Assembly: GCA_037190485.1 (NCBI GenBank)
Contig: JBBCJB010000006.1
Span: forward strand, 62,001 to 126,000
DNA from: Parapedobacter sp037190485
Lineage (GTDB): Bacteria; Bacteroidota; Bacteroidia; Sphingobacteriales; Sphingobacteriaceae
DNA: 64,000 nucleotides
Reading direction: 5' to 3'
The position numbers and the translations under genes were made by a program. The notes beneath the pieces are model-generated. The model saw nothing but the letters and a program-made list of their open reading frames with translations, did no database searches and was not told where the DNA came from. This document shows, piece after piece, positions 17,666 to 26,608 of the stretch (the first letter of the stretch is position 1; each line of letters starts with the position of its first letter).

Positions 17666-18328
17666 ATGGGAAGGACCAACAAGATCATCGCCATCGATGG
17701 CTACTCGTCGTGCGGGAAAAGCACGTTGGCCAGGGCGCTCGCGAAGAAGCTGGGTTACGTCTATGTGGATAGCGGCGCGATGTACCGCGCCGTCACGCTG
17801 TACGTGATGCGGCACGCCGTGCCCATCGATGACGAGCGGCGGGTGGCCGAAGCGCTGGTCGACGTCCATATCGACCTGGTCGCTGGCCCCGTCGACACCT
17901 TCGTATTGCTCAACGGCGAGGACGTTTCGGAAGAGATCCGGCAGCTGTACGTTTCGGACTACGTGAGTGAGGTGAGTGCCGTCAAGGCCGTGCGGCAGGC
18001 CATGGTGGCCCAGCAGCAGCGCATGGGCCGCGACAAGGACATCGTCATGGACGGTCGTGACATCGGCACCACCGTGTTTCCGGATGCCGACCTCAAGCTC
18101 TTCATGACCGCCGACCCGAAGGTGCGTGCCCAGCGGCGTTACCTCGAGCTGCGCGGCAAGGGCGAAGACGTCACGATGGAAGCGGTGTTCGAGAACCTTG
18201 CGCACCGTGACTACATCGACACCACGCGCGAGGAAAGCCCGCTGGTGCGGGCCGAAGATGCGATCGTACTCGACAACACCGACCTCAACGAGACAGAGCA
18301 GCTTCAGTTTGCGCTCGATCGGCTGTAG
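17666..18328 (+). CDS. cmk: (d)CMP kinase
   Basis: 220-aa cytidylate kinase that phosphorylates CMP and dCMP. The P loop is GYSSCGKSTLA at about residues 11-21, followed by YVYVDSGAMYRAVTLY (CMP site), RQAMVAQQQRMG, MDGRDIGTTVFPDA and the C-terminal Asp/Arg lid region with ALVRAEDAIVLDNTDL. Length is normal. Last gene of the topA operon; its final 44 bp overlap the 3' end of the convergent aminotransferase gene. Confidence 0.95.
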   Translation: MGRTNKIIAIDGYSSCGKSTLARALAKKLGYVYVDSGAMYRAVTLYVMRHAVPIDDERRVAEALVDVHIDLVAGPVDTFVLLNGEDVSEEIRQLYVSDYVSEVSAVKAVRQAMVAQQQRMGRDKDIVMDGRDIGTTVFPDADLKLFMTADPKVRAQRRYLELRGKGEDVTMEAVFENLAHRDYIDTTREESPLVRAEDAIVLDNTDLNETEQLQFALDRL

Positions 18329-19517
18329 CCGCCGGGTACGCCTCCAATGCTTTTTCCAGGCATGCCAATGCGTTGCCCAGGTCTTCGGTGTTGAGCACGT
18401 ACGCCAGCCGTACCTCATCCCTGCCTGCGCCGGGCGTGCTGTAGAAGCCGCTGGCCGGCGCCATCATCACCGTTTGGTTCTCGTGATCGAAGTGCTCCAG
18501 TATCCACTGGCAGAAGTGTTCCGCGTCGGCGATGGGCAGGCGCGCCACTACGTAGAATGCCCCGCCGGGGTTGGGGCAGTACACGCCGGGAATGCGGCGC
18601 AGCCCTGCCACCAGCGCATCCCGCCTGGCGGTATATTCCGTCTTCACGGCATCGAAGTAGCTTTGCGGCGTGTCCACGGCCGCTTCGGCCGCGATCTGCG
18701 CCACGGCCGGCGGGCTCAGCCGTGCCTGTGCGAATTTGAGCGCCGCGCTCCACACTTCCCTGTTCTTGGTGATCATGCAGCCCAGCCGCGCACCGCAGGC
18801 GCTGTACCGTTTGGATACCGTGTCCAGGATCACCGCGTGCTGTTCCAGCCCTTGGAGGTGCATGGGCGACACGAATTCGTTTCCATCGTAGCAAAACTCC
18901 CGGTAGGCCTCATCGGCCAGCAAGAACAGGTCGTGTTTGAGGCACAGGTCGCGCAGGGCCTCCATTTCGGCGCGCGAATACAGGTAGCCCGTGGGGTTGT
19001 TGGGGCTGCAGATGCAGATGGCCCGGGTCCTGTCGGTGATCAGCCGCTCGAACGCCGCGATTGGCGGCAGTGCGAACCCATCGTCGATGTAGGACAGGAT
19101 GGGCACGATCTTGATGCCCGCTGAGCGCGCGAAGCTGTTGTAGTTGGCGTAGAACGGTTCGGGGATGATGATTTCCCCGCCCGGATCCACGCAGACCTGC
19201 ATGGCGATGGTGAGCGCCTCGGAACCGCCGTTGGTGACCAGGATGTCGGATGGCGCGATGCCATACCCCAACCGGTTGTAGTATCCCGTCAGTTTGTTCC
19301 GGTAGGATGCCGTCCCTTCCGAGGGCGTGTAGGCCCACACCTTGAAGTCCACGCCGCGGATGGCATCGAGCATGCCCTGGGGTGTCTCGATATCAGGCTG
19401 GCCGATGTTGAGGTGGTATACCTTTTTGCCAGCCTGCTTGGCCTTGTCGGCAAACGGGGCGAGTTTACGGATGGGGGAGGCCGGCATCTCGCGGCCCTTA
19501 TTGGATATACTTGGCAT
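18285..19517 (-). CDS. PLP-dependent aminotransferase (aspartate aminotransferase-like, class I/II)
   Basis: 410-aa fold-type I aminotransferase. Visible are HLNIGQPDIETPQ near the N-terminus, TNGGSEAL (phosphate binding), ICSPNNPTGYLYS, the cofactor Asp in LLADEAYREF, and DTVSKRYSACGARLG with the Schiff-base lysine. The C-terminal Arg for the carboxylate of the substrate is in RDEVRLAYV. Amino-acid preference cannot be fixed; aspartate or aromatic/alanine-type aminotransferase are options. The ATG at 19517 gives MPSISNKGREMPASPIRKL, a normal start for the family. Its 3' end overlaps cmk by 44 bp. Confidence 0.88.
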   Translation of the reverse strand: MPSISNKGREMPASPIRKLAPFADKAKQAGKKVYHLNIGQPDIETPQGMLDAIRGVDFKVWAYTPSEGTASYRNKLTGYYNRLGYGIAPSDILVTNGGSEALTIAMQVCVDPGGEIIIPEPFYANYNSFARSAGIKIVPILSYIDDGFALPPIAAFERLITDRTRAICICSPNNPTGYLYSRAEMEALRDLCLKHDLFLLADEAYREFCYDGNEFVSPMHLQGLEQHAVILDTVSKRYSACGARLGCMITKNREVWSAALKFAQARLSPPAVAQIAAEAAVDTPQSYFDAVKTEYTARRDALVAGLRRIPGVYCPNPGGAFYVVARLPIADAEHFCQWILEHFDHENQTVMMAPASGFYSTPGAGRDEVRLAYVLNTEDLGNALACLEKALEAYPAATADRAQTEAALSR

Positions 19518-19562
19518 GGTGCATCAATTTGACGGCAAAATTACACATAGTCGCTGATTTCA

Positions 19563-19594
19563 CACAAAAAAAACCGCTAAGTGATTAGCGGTTT
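19563..19594 (-). terminator. Rho-independent terminator after the DUF1573 gene
   Basis: On the minus strand a perfect 10-bp stem (AAACCGCTAA / TTAGCGGTTT) with a 4-base loop is followed by a run of eight T. It lies 25 bp after the stop codon of the DUF1573 gene and before the aminotransferase gene. Confidence 0.85.
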
Positions 19595-19618
19595 CTATAC
19601 TGTTCAGACGGTTGGTCG

Positions 19619-20005
19619 CTAACCGGTCACTTCGCCCTTGATATACAGCGTCTTCACCGGGGTCTTCGTGTTGGAACGTACCGTGAAGTTCTTGGTGAAT
19701 GGCTGCTTGGTCGCCGCGTTGAAGGTTACCGAGATCGTGCCCTTTTCGCCCGGTTTCACCGGGGTCTTGGTGTATTCGGCCACCGAGCATCCGCAAGAGG
19801 GTTTCACCTCACTGATGATGATTGGCTCGGAACCCGTATTCTCGAACGTGAATACGTGCGTTACCGGCGTCCCTTGGGCGATCTTGCCGAAGTCGTGCGT
19901 TTCCTTGTCGAACTTGAACTCGGCCTTGCTGTTCTGCTGGGCCAAAGCCGAAGTGCCGATGAAGGCCACCAGGGCGAAGCATATCGTAACAAATTTTTTC
20001 ATCAT
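19619..20005 (-). CDS. DUF1573-domain exported protein
   Basis: 128-aa protein with a signal peptide (MMKKFVTICFALVAFIGTSALAQ). The mature part is one immunoglobulin-like DUF1573 domain: FDKETHDFGKIAQGTPVTHVFTFENTGSEP...IISEVKPSCGCSVAEYTKTPVKPGEKG. The CGC motif is a hallmark of the family. These proteins are abundant in Bacteroidota envelopes and their role is unknown. It is a single-gene transcript with a consensus promoter and a strong terminator. Confidence 0.92.
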   Translation of the reverse strand: MMKKFVTICFALVAFIGTSALAQQNSKAEFKFDKETHDFGKIAQGTPVTHVFTFENTGSEPIIISEVKPSCGCSVAEYTKTPVKPGEKGTISVTFNAATKQPFTKNFTVRSNTKTPVKTLYIKGEVTG

Positions 20006-20036
20006 ATAATCCTTTATATCCAGTAAATGTTTATGA

Positions 20037-20067
20037 CAAAGTTACTGTTTTGGAAAACAATGTCAAA
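20037..20067 (-). promoter_or_regulatory. Consensus Bacteroidota promoter of the DUF1573 gene
   Basis: On the minus strand TTTG (20067-20064) is followed after 19 bp by TAACTTTG (20044-20037), an exact match to TTTG-N19-TAnnTTTG. The gene starts 32 bp further on. Confidence 0.8.
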
Positions 20068-20127
20068 AAATGTTCCAAAAACAAGCCGCAATGCAACAGC
20101 TTTGCTACAATACCCGCTGTTGAAACG

Positions 20128-20158
20128 CAGGCGTCCGGCCCGCGGGGTCGGACGCCTG
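20128..20158 (-). terminator. Hairpin after the hpd gene, probable terminator
   Basis: A 10-bp stem (CAGGCGTCCG / CGGACGCCTG) with an 11-base GC-rich loop lies five bases after the hpd stop codon. The T-run after it on the minus strand is weak (CGTTTC), so termination strength is uncertain. Confidence 0.55.
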
Positions 20159-20163
20159 ATCGG

Positions 20164-21300
20164 TCAAAGGTTCCCCCGCCGTGCCTGTTCGCGTTCGATG
20201 GCCTCGAAGAGCGCCTTGAAGTTGCCCGCGCCGAAGCTCTGCGCACCCTTGCGCTGGATGATCTCGAAAAACAGCGTGGGCCGATCCTGGATGGGTTTGG
20301 TGAAAATCTGGAGCAGGTAGCCCTCCTCGTCGCGATCCACCAGGATGCCCAGCTCCTGGATGGCCTTGATTTCCTCATCGATCTCGCCCACCCGTTCGGG
20401 CAGCATGTCGTAGTACGCATCCGGTGGCGTGCCCAGGAATTCCACGCCCCGCTTGCGGAGTTCGCGCACGGTATGGAGGATGTTGTTGGTGGCCAGCGCC
20501 GCGTGTTGCACCCCTTCGCCCTCGTAGAAGTCGAGGTATTCTTCGATCTGCGATTTCTTCTTGCCCTCGGCCGGTTCGTTTATCGGGAATTTCACGTAGC
20601 CGTTGCCGTTGCTCATCACCTTGCTCATCAGCGCCGAGTATTCGGTGTTTATCTGCTTGTCGTCAAAGGAGAGGATGTTCACGAACCCCATCACGTCTTG
20701 GTACCAGGCCACCGTCTCGTTCATGCGGTCCCAGCCCACGTTACCCACGCAGTGGTCCACGTACAGCAGGCCCGTCTCGGCGGGGCGGTATTCAGGCTTC
20801 CAGGGCTCGTAGCCCGGCAGGAACGTCCCGTTGTAGTTTTTGCGCTCCACGAACAGGTGCACCGTCTCGCCGTACGTATAGATGCCCGCCGTGCGTACCT
20901 CGCCGTGCGCGTCGGTAAGCGTCCGCGGCTCCTGGTAAGCCTTCGCGCCACGCGCGGTCGTCTCTTCGAAAGATTTGTAGGCATCGTCCACCCACAGCGC
21001 CAGAATCTTCACGCCGTCGCCGTGCTTGCGCACGTGGTCGCTGATCGGGTGGTCCGAGCGCAGTGCCGAGGTGAGTACGAGGCGTATTTTCTGTTGGCGC
21101 AATACGTAAGACGCCCGGTCGCGCATCCCCGTCTCGGGGCCCGCGTAGGCCTCCGGCTGGAAGCCGAATGCCGTTTGGTAGAAGTGCGCCGCCTGTTTGG
21201 CATTGCCCACGTAGAGTTCGATGTAGTCCGTGCCGTTTATCGGCAGGAAATCGGCAGCCTTGGCTATCTTTTCAGCAAAAGTTTCTTTTTCAGTGTGCAT
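20164..21300 (-). CDS. hppD: 4-hydroxyphenylpyruvate dioxygenase
   Basis: 378-aa non-haem Fe(II) enzyme that turns 4-hydroxyphenylpyruvate into homogentisate in tyrosine breakdown. The two VOC-fold halves are visible; the iron ligands are the His in LLYVDHCVGNV, the His in GVQHAALAT and the Glu near the end in TLFFEIIQRKG. The C-terminal helix region FGAGNFKALFEAIE, which closes the active site, is typical. It is 75 bp downstream of hmgA on the same strand, forming a two-step tyrosine/phenylalanine catabolic operon. Confidence 0.96.
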   Translation of the reverse strand: MHTEKETFAEKIAKAADFLPINGTDYIELYVGNAKQAAHFYQTAFGFQPEAYAGPETGMRDRASYVLRQQKIRLVLTSALRSDHPISDHVRKHGDGVKILALWVDDAYKSFEETTARGAKAYQEPRTLTDAHGEVRTAGIYTYGETVHLFVERKNYNGTFLPGYEPWKPEYRPAETGLLYVDHCVGNVGWDRMNETVAWYQDVMGFVNILSFDDKQINTEYSALMSKVMSNGNGYVKFPINEPAEGKKKSQIEEYLDFYEGEGVQHAALATNNILHTVRELRKRGVEFLGTPPDAYYDMLPERVGEIDEEIKAIQELGILVDRDEEGYLLQIFTKPIQDRPTLFFEIIQRKGAQSFGAGNFKALFEAIEREQARRGNL

Positions 21301-21375
21301 GTTATCGATTGTTTACGTTGTTTTTACCTTGTTTTCTCATGTGTGGCTGCGCCTTGCGATCAGCCGCTCTCGGAA

Positions 21376-22533
21376 TCATCCCAGCCACGACTTGTAATAC
21401 TCCCGGTCTTCGATTTCGAGCGCCTCTTCGGTGAGCATCAACGGCCTGAAGGGGTCGATCATCACCGCCAGCTCGTCGGTCTTGGACTGGCCGATGCTCT
21501 TTTCCACCGTGCCCGGATGCGGTCCGTGCGGTATGCCGCCCGGGTGGAGCGTTATCTGCCCGCGTTCCACGTGCTTCCGGCTCATGAAATCGCCAGCCAC
21601 GTAATACAGCACCTCGTCCGAATCCACGTTGCTGTGGTTGTAGGGAGCGGGTATCGATTGCGGGTGGTAGTCGTATAGCCGGGGGCAGAAGCTGCACAGC
21701 ACGAAGGCGTCCGTCTCGAACGTCTGGTGCACCGGTGGCGGCTGGTGCAGGCGGCCGGTGATGGGCTCGAAGTTGTGGATGGAGAAGCCCCATGGGAAGT
21801 GGTAGCCGTCCCAGCCCACGAAGTCGAAGGGATGCGTGCCGTAGGTGTAGGGATAGAGCAGCCCTTCCTTCTTGATCACGATTTTGAAGTCGCCCGCCTC
21901 GTCGTGCGTCTCCAGGTCGCGCGGCAGCTTCATGTCGCGCTCGCAGAAGGGCGAGTGCTCCATCAGCTGGCCATGCTCGTTGCGGTAGCGCTTGGGCGTG
22001 CGCACGGGGCTGAATGATTCGACGATCAGCAGCCGGTTTTTCGGCGTCTCGAAATGCAGCTGGTAGATCACCCCGCGTGGGATGAGGAGGTAGTCGCCGT
22101 ATGCGAAGGGGATCTGGCCGTAGCCCGTCTTCAGCACGCCCGACCCTTCGTGCACGAAGATCACCTCGTCGGCCTGGCTGTTCTTGTAAAAGTAGTCGGT
22201 CATCGAGTGGCGCGGCGCCGCCAGCGAGATGTGCAGGTCGCTGTTCACCAGCACCGGCTTGCGGCTGTCGAGGAAATCATCGGCGGGGGCGATGTCGAAG
22301 CCCTTGAGGCTCGTGTGCTTCAGGTGTTTTTCGCGGGCGATCTTCGGCTGCGCCGAATACGGTTCGCTGATCTGTTTCACCAGCGTGGGGGGGTGGCAGT
22401 GGTACACGAGCGAGTAGGTGCTCGAAAACCCGTGCGTGGATACCAGTTCTTCCGCATACAGGCCGCCGTCGGGCTTGCGGAATACGGTATGGCGTTTCTG
22501 GGGGATATTCCCCAAAGCATGATAGATAGGCAT
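21376..22533 (-). CDS. hmgA: Homogentisate 1,2-dioxygenase
   Basis: 385-aa iron dioxygenase that opens the ring of homogentisate to maleylacetoacetate. The start MPIYHALGNIPQKRHTVF is the usual one for the shorter bacterial form; an upstream in-frame ATG would add 30 residues with no family resemblance. Family stretches include HGFSSTYSLVYHCHPPT, GYGDYLLIPRGV-like (FAYGDYLLIPRGVIYQL), HPFDFVGWDGYHFPWGFSIHNFEPITG, and GGIPHGPHPGTVEKSIG with metal-binding histidines. No fumarylacetoacetase or isomerase gene is next to it in this window. Confidence 0.95.
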   Translation of the reverse strand: MPIYHALGNIPQKRHTVFRKPDGGLYAEELVSTHGFSSTYSLVYHCHPPTLVKQISEPYSAQPKIAREKHLKHTSLKGFDIAPADDFLDSRKPVLVNSDLHISLAAPRHSMTDYFYKNSQADEVIFVHEGSGVLKTGYGQIPFAYGDYLLIPRGVIYQLHFETPKNRLLIVESFSPVRTPKRYRNEHGQLMEHSPFCERDMKLPRDLETHDEAGDFKIVIKKEGLLYPYTYGTHPFDFVGWDGYHFPWGFSIHNFEPITGRLHQPPPVHQTFETDAFVLCSFCPRLYDYHPQSIPAPYNHSNVDSDEVLYYVAGDFMSRKHVERGQITLHPGGIPHGPHPGTVEKSIGQSKTDELAVMIDPFRPLMLTEEALEIEDREYYKSWLG

Positions 22534-22823
22534 CTTTCTAAAAATTAGCGATACGAAATGCGAGATACGAGATAAGAAACCGGGCGGCGCCCTGTGGCAA
22601 TCCGGGCCGTTGGCTCGGGACATCGAGCTGAAATGGGTAATTAGTACTGCGCGAAGACGAGCTCTGCCAACAGCGCCTGCGTGAGCAGCGGCATGGCTAC
22701 AAATAGCGATTTACCGTTATACCTTGGCTTCATGTTCAACAATTGGTATTCCGGTACGAAGTTACACAATTTATTCTCGTATTTTTCATTTTTTATCCCC
22801 GCTATTCCTAATTTAGCTTCCCT

Positions 22824-23822
22824 ATGCTTATGAAAAATATCATTACCATCGAAGAGATGAAAGACGCGCCGTTCCATGAGGTCACCAGGCTGGACTGCGA
22901 AGACGAGATGCTCGTGTTCACTGCCCCCGTTATGGGCAAGGGCACTACCGCTTTCATACCGCTGGCCCAAGGGGCTACGCTTGTCTATTTTGGCGGCACT
23001 CCGGATCAACCCTATCGGCTTAGGTACAGCCAGTACTTTCAGGACAAGATCATGGTCAGCCTGATGATCTCTGGCACGTCTAGCCATTTGCTGGGCGAAC
23101 AAGTTACCCAACGGATGCAACAAGGCATGTCCTTTATCTATTCGACGGGACGGGACACCTCTTATATTACCTATCCGGCAGGAAAACGCTTTGAGATTGC
23201 CTCGCTGGTGTTCGAACCCTCGGTTTTCGAACAATGCCTGGACCGCTTTTTCGACGGGCATGAGGTGGCCAAAAAGGATGCATTGAAAACCGCCATATTT
23301 CAGGATAACGCAACGGGTCAAACCTTCGATATCGCACAGGAAGTAAAGATCGTGATCAGGCAAGTCATGGGGTGCAGGCTGCGCGGCAATTTCAGGCGGG
23401 TATTCCTGGAATGCAAATTGTTTGAGTTGCTGGCCCATTACTTCCAGTCCATCTCGGATAGCCCCGATGCGAGCATCGTCTTTTCGTCGGCAGAGATCAC
23501 CAAACTCCAGCAAATCAAGAAAGCCCTTACTGAAGCCAGTTCCATGAAAATCTCCATTCAGGAGCTTTGCAGGACGTATGGCATCAACAGGTTCAAACTG
23601 CATATGGGATTTCAGGGCCTATTCAATACGTCGGTCATACGCTATTACCGGCAACAGCTGCTCCGGAAAGCGCACGAACAGTTGGCCGCCGCCGCGTGCA
23701 ACATTTCGGAAGCGGCCGTTGAATCCGGCTATAACAATACCGCGGCTTTTTCGCGCGCATTCCTCAAGGAATTTGGCTACCGGCCCAGTATGGTAAAAAA
23801 ATGCGTTTTGGGTAAATCATGA
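22824..23822 (+). CDS. AraC-family transcriptional regulator, divergent from hmgA-hpd
   Basis: 332-aa regulator. The first 210 residues resemble a sensor region without a recognised fold; the C-terminal 100 residues form the double HTH: MKISIQELCRTYGINRFKLHMGFQGLF for the first and AACNISEAAVESGYNNTAAFSRAFLKEFGYRPS for the second. It is divergent from the homogentisate operon across a 290-bp gap, so control of that operon is a reasonable but unproven idea. An alternative start three codons later (MKNIITIEE) exists. Confidence 0.85.
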   Translation: MLMKNIITIEEMKDAPFHEVTRLDCEDEMLVFTAPVMGKGTTAFIPLAQGATLVYFGGTPDQPYRLRYSQYFQDKIMVSLMISGTSSHLLGEQVTQRMQQGMSFIYSTGRDTSYITYPAGKRFEIASLVFEPSVFEQCLDRFFDGHEVAKKDALKTAIFQDNATGQTFDIAQEVKIVIRQVMGCRLRGNFRRVFLECKLFELLAHYFQSISDSPDASIVFSSAEITKLQQIKKALTEASSMKISIQELCRTYGINRFKLHMGFQGLFNTSVIRYYRQQLLRKAHEQLAAAACNISEAAVESGYNNTAAFSRAFLKEFGYRPSMVKKCVLGKS

Positions 23823-23915
23823 CGCAGAAAAACACTGGTTTTCCGGTATTGCGGGCTCTTTCCGTTCACCTTAATTTTACCGGAATAAAATGGTCATGTT
23901 TTAAGGAGTGATATC

Positions 23916-24521
23916 ATGGTTAGGATAAACGTTGTTTGGTGTGTATTGCCATTCCTTTTGTTGCTCGGTTGCTCAAAAGATAATATGCCCGATCAAGGCG
24001 GGGATTTCGCCACACGGCACGGAGGGAATCCCTTCAAAGGCTCGGTAGTCGGCATACGGTCGGCGTCCGGTGCGGAGACGCATCGATGGGATGGGGCGGG
24101 CAGGGTCGCCTTTATTGAGCAAACCGCCGATTCTGTTTCGTTGGTTCTCATGGCTGATTTCGATGCCGTCGGTGAGGTGAATCTAAAGATACGCGGCGCG
24201 TATGGGAACGACAGTTTTCAGGCCACGGGGTCGAACCTGGACTTCAGCATCGCCAACGGCAACATCCAGGGAAACGCCGCCAGTCGGCAGCAGCAGTTTA
24301 CGTTTACTGGTTCGATTACCCCAACAAAATCGATCTTGAATGTCCGCGTCGAGTTTCTGGAAGGGCAGGAGGGTTTTCCGCAGGGTTCAGCACTCGAGCT
24401 GGCTTTTGACACCGCTCGCGAGCAACCTGATGGTGCTGACGACGGAACTGGCTGTAACCTCCGGCTCGTCCCTATTTGGAGCCCTTCGGGAGTTACGATG
24501 GGGATGGTTCCCGATTGTTAA
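23916..24521 (+). CDS. Small lipoprotein of unknown function
   Basis: 201-aa protein with a type II signal peptide (VLPFLLLLGCSKDN), so probably a membrane-anchored lipoprotein. The rest is rich in short beta strands (GRVAFIEQTADSVSLVLMADF, NLKIRGAYGNDSFQ, FTFTGSITPTKSILNVRVEFLEG) and resembles a beta-sandwich; no known family was recognised. Gene start is preceded by AAGGAGTG, a good ribosome-binding site. The upstream AraC gene ends 94 bp before it. Confidence 0.7.
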   Translation: MVRINVVWCVLPFLLLLGCSKDNMPDQGGDFATRHGGNPFKGSVVGIRSASGAETHRWDGAGRVAFIEQTADSVSLVLMADFDAVGEVNLKIRGAYGNDSFQATGSNLDFSIANGNIQGNAASRQQQFTFTGSITPTKSILNVRVEFLEGQEGFPQGSALELAFDTAREQPDGADDGTGCNLRLVPIWSPSGVTMGMVPDC

Positions 24522-24551
24522 GTCACTTGACGTCGCTATAAATTGAAAGCA

Positions 24552-24917
24552 ATGATAACGAAAGACGATATTCTAGCTCTTGAGAACCAACTTTACGATG
24601 CTATGAAAAGTAGTAACGTAGAAATACTCGATAAACTGTTGCACGATGATTTGCTTTTCATCGTCCCGAGTGGTGAAACCATTACCAAAGAAATGGATTT
24701 AGCAACCTATCGTAATGGAAACCTAAAAATTGTTGAGCTTGTTCCAACCATTGAACAGCTAAATATTATGGATGATTTGGCCGTTATTACCCTGAAAATA
24801 GCATTAAAAGGAAGTTATAACGGCCAACCCTTTGAAGCCCAGTATCGGTATATCCGCTTTTGGAAAAATTTCTCCGATGGGATAAAAGTTGTGGGAGGAA
24901 GCGGTATTTCGATTTAG
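24552..24917 (+). CDS. SnoaL/NTF2-like (DUF4440-type) protein
   Basis: 121-aa cytoplasmic protein. The pattern DDILALENQLYDAMKSSNVEILDKLLHDDLLFIVPSGETITKE...YRYIRFWKN is that of the NTF2-like/DUF4440 cone-shaped fold. These proteins serve as small enzymes or binding proteins; no catalytic residues can be named. ATG at 24552 is preferred to an in-frame TTG nine bases upstream. Confidence 0.75.
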   Translation: MITKDDILALENQLYDAMKSSNVEILDKLLHDDLLFIVPSGETITKEMDLATYRNGNLKIVELVPTIEQLNIMDDLAVITLKIALKGSYNGQPFEAQYRYIRFWKNFSDGIKVVGGSGISI

Positions 24918-24981
24918 TTTTCCGAGAAAAGTTGCAGGTGCCCAAGTCCGTGTCGGCGGGCAACACATTTTCGCGCGGTAG

Positions 24982-25938
24982 CTATCCAAATTCGCGGAAT
25001 GCGCTGATTTGTTTTTTGTAGAAATCAATCTTTTGGTAAGCCTTGTTGAAAAACACGTTCTTGTCGCGTGTACCGGCCTTGTTGAGCAGCTTCGAGCTTT
25101 TCAGCTGATGGCGGAAGAATTCCGAAGCGTTGCGGCAGGTTTCCGCATCGTCGGTGATGAAGTACTCGAGCATGGTGTAGGGTACGAACAGCGATTGGCG
25201 TTGGGCGTCACCGACCAGCACATTGTTGTTCAAGATAAGCAACTCGTGGTAGTATAGTTGGTACTGTTCGTTGCTGGGCGTGCAACGTTCCTCCACGGCC
25301 GCCATCAGCTCCTTCACGCTGTCGCACAGGGCCTCCCCGTGCTCAGCACTCAGTAGCCCAGCCTGGTAAAAATACATGATTTGTTGCAATGTACTGTTGA
25401 TTGTCGTGTCATTCCAGATCTCATGGGTGGTTACCGCCCCGTAAAGCCGATTCATGGCTTGGCTGCTTTCCAGGATCGGCGCCTGGAACTGGAACGATTC
25501 AAAGGGGATGACTTGGTGGTTTACATCCAGCAGATTGAGCCATACGTACAGCTTGAACCGCGATAGCAGACCGGGCTCAATGGTATAGAAAAGCGGGATG
25601 TCCTTGGCTGAATAGTACAATTTGGTTTGCGGATCGGCTGCGTAGGCCGTCAGCGCTTGGAGCGCATCGGCTAGGTACTGGGCCAGACCCTCAACGCTTT
25701 TGATTCCCTTGGTTTTTCTCACCAACACGTTTTCCGAACCCAGGAACGTGCGATCCATCGAAATGCCGAAGTGCTGGGCTAGCGACGCCGCCTCGTCGAT
25801 GGAAAACTTGCTTTTCATCGAAAGCCGCCTGTGGGCTGCATCATAGCTGATGTCGAGTAGCTGCGCCACGGTATCGATGGCAGACTGGTCTTTCCGTAAC
25901 TGTTTGTGGATGGCTTGAATAAGTCGTTGCTGATGCAT
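24982..25938 (-). CDS. Helix-turn-helix regulator of unknown ligand
   Basis: 318-aa protein. The N-terminus has an HTH-like segment (DTVAQLLDISYDAAHRRLSMKSKFSIDEAASLAQHFGIS), after which the long alpha-helical C-terminal domain contains several Tyr- and Leu-rich stretches (IPLFYTIEPGLLSRFKLYVW, MYFYQAGLLSAEHGEALC). Many Bacteroidota have such stand-alone BetR-like HTH proteins, function unknown. The start at 25938 (MHQQRLIQAI) is preferred to an ATG nine codons upstream. It is transcribed away from the fragmented OMP gene on its 5' side. Confidence 0.7.
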   Translation of the reverse strand: MHQQRLIQAIHKQLRKDQSAIDTVAQLLDISYDAAHRRLSMKSKFSIDEAASLAQHFGISMDRTFLGSENVLVRKTKGIKSVEGLAQYLADALQALTAYAADPQTKLYYSAKDIPLFYTIEPGLLSRFKLYVWLNLLDVNHQVIPFESFQFQAPILESSQAMNRLYGAVTTHEIWNDTTINSTLQQIMYFYQAGLLSAEHGEALCDSVKELMAAVEERCTPSNEQYQLYYHELLILNNNVLVGDAQRQSLFVPYTMLEYFITDDAETCRNASEFFRHQLKSSKLLNKAGTRDKNVFFNKAYQKIDFYKKQISAFREFG

Positions 25939-26046
25939 GCGCACTGGATTTTGTAATAATCGCAAATGTAGTCGAAATGTTTAACGATTGACACAAATTT
26001 TTGAATAAAAATCGCAATATGTTTGCTGTGTAATCAAGAACGAATG

Positions 26047-26384
26047 GATCCAAAGCCACACCAAGAACCTGTCGGGTATGCTCGGGCTGAAGCTAACCAA
26101 ACGTCGTCCCATCAGCGCAAAGCGGTTTATCGATTTGGAATGGACATCCCTGCTGGGGTACGGATTCTACCTCTATGACGACGTGCTGTCCCGTCAGGAA
26201 TACGGCCAGTGGCCAGACTGGAAAAAGGAGCACCCTCCATGTGGGGCAGGGGGTAGGTTTGCGCATACGCGATTTCGGTTTATCCGCAAGCTATGGTTAC
26301 GCACCATATGGGCTGTTCAGCAGGGTTATCCATCATGATTTCGGTGCGCACCATGTTTCGGTAGGCGTGTTTTACCGGCAGTAG
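26047..26384 (+). pseudogene. Outer-membrane beta-barrel gene remnant, frameshifted
   Basis: Two short reading frames follow one another. The first gives KNLSGMLGLKLTKRRPISAK...LLGYGFYLYDD, the second GLRIRDFGLSASYGYAPYG and GAHHVSVGVFYRQ, alternating residues that end in a typical barrel C-terminal strand. Joining them needs a frame change near 26240. It looks like the broken 3' end of a porin or OMP-like gene with no start. Confidence 0.5.
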
Positions 26385-26608
26385 TACACGCGTCGATTTA
26401 TTGTATTGAGCCGCATGGTTTCTGGACAAGAAGATTCGTTCAGAAAGGGGAACCATGCTTTACTTCGTGATGAGAAAGCAGGCACGGCTTGCCTCGTCGA
26501 AAAATGATATCCCCGCTTTTGGTATGATTTATGTGCGTTTTTAAGAACACCAAGGGTTACATCGTTTACTTAAATTATTGAACAATAACGATTTTAAATG
26601 TGTTTTCT

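Noticed and set aside
16961..18418. A 485-codon minus-strand frame opposite topA, cmk and the small gene between them
   Set aside because: It crosses three real genes in the opposite direction and has His/Asp/Val-rich antisense composition.
22641..22733. A 30-codon minus-strand frame upstream of hmgA (MKPRYNGKSLFVAMPLL...)
   Set aside because: It has a hydrophobic stretch but no visible ribosome-binding site or family match, and frames of this length occur by chance in GC-rich DNA.
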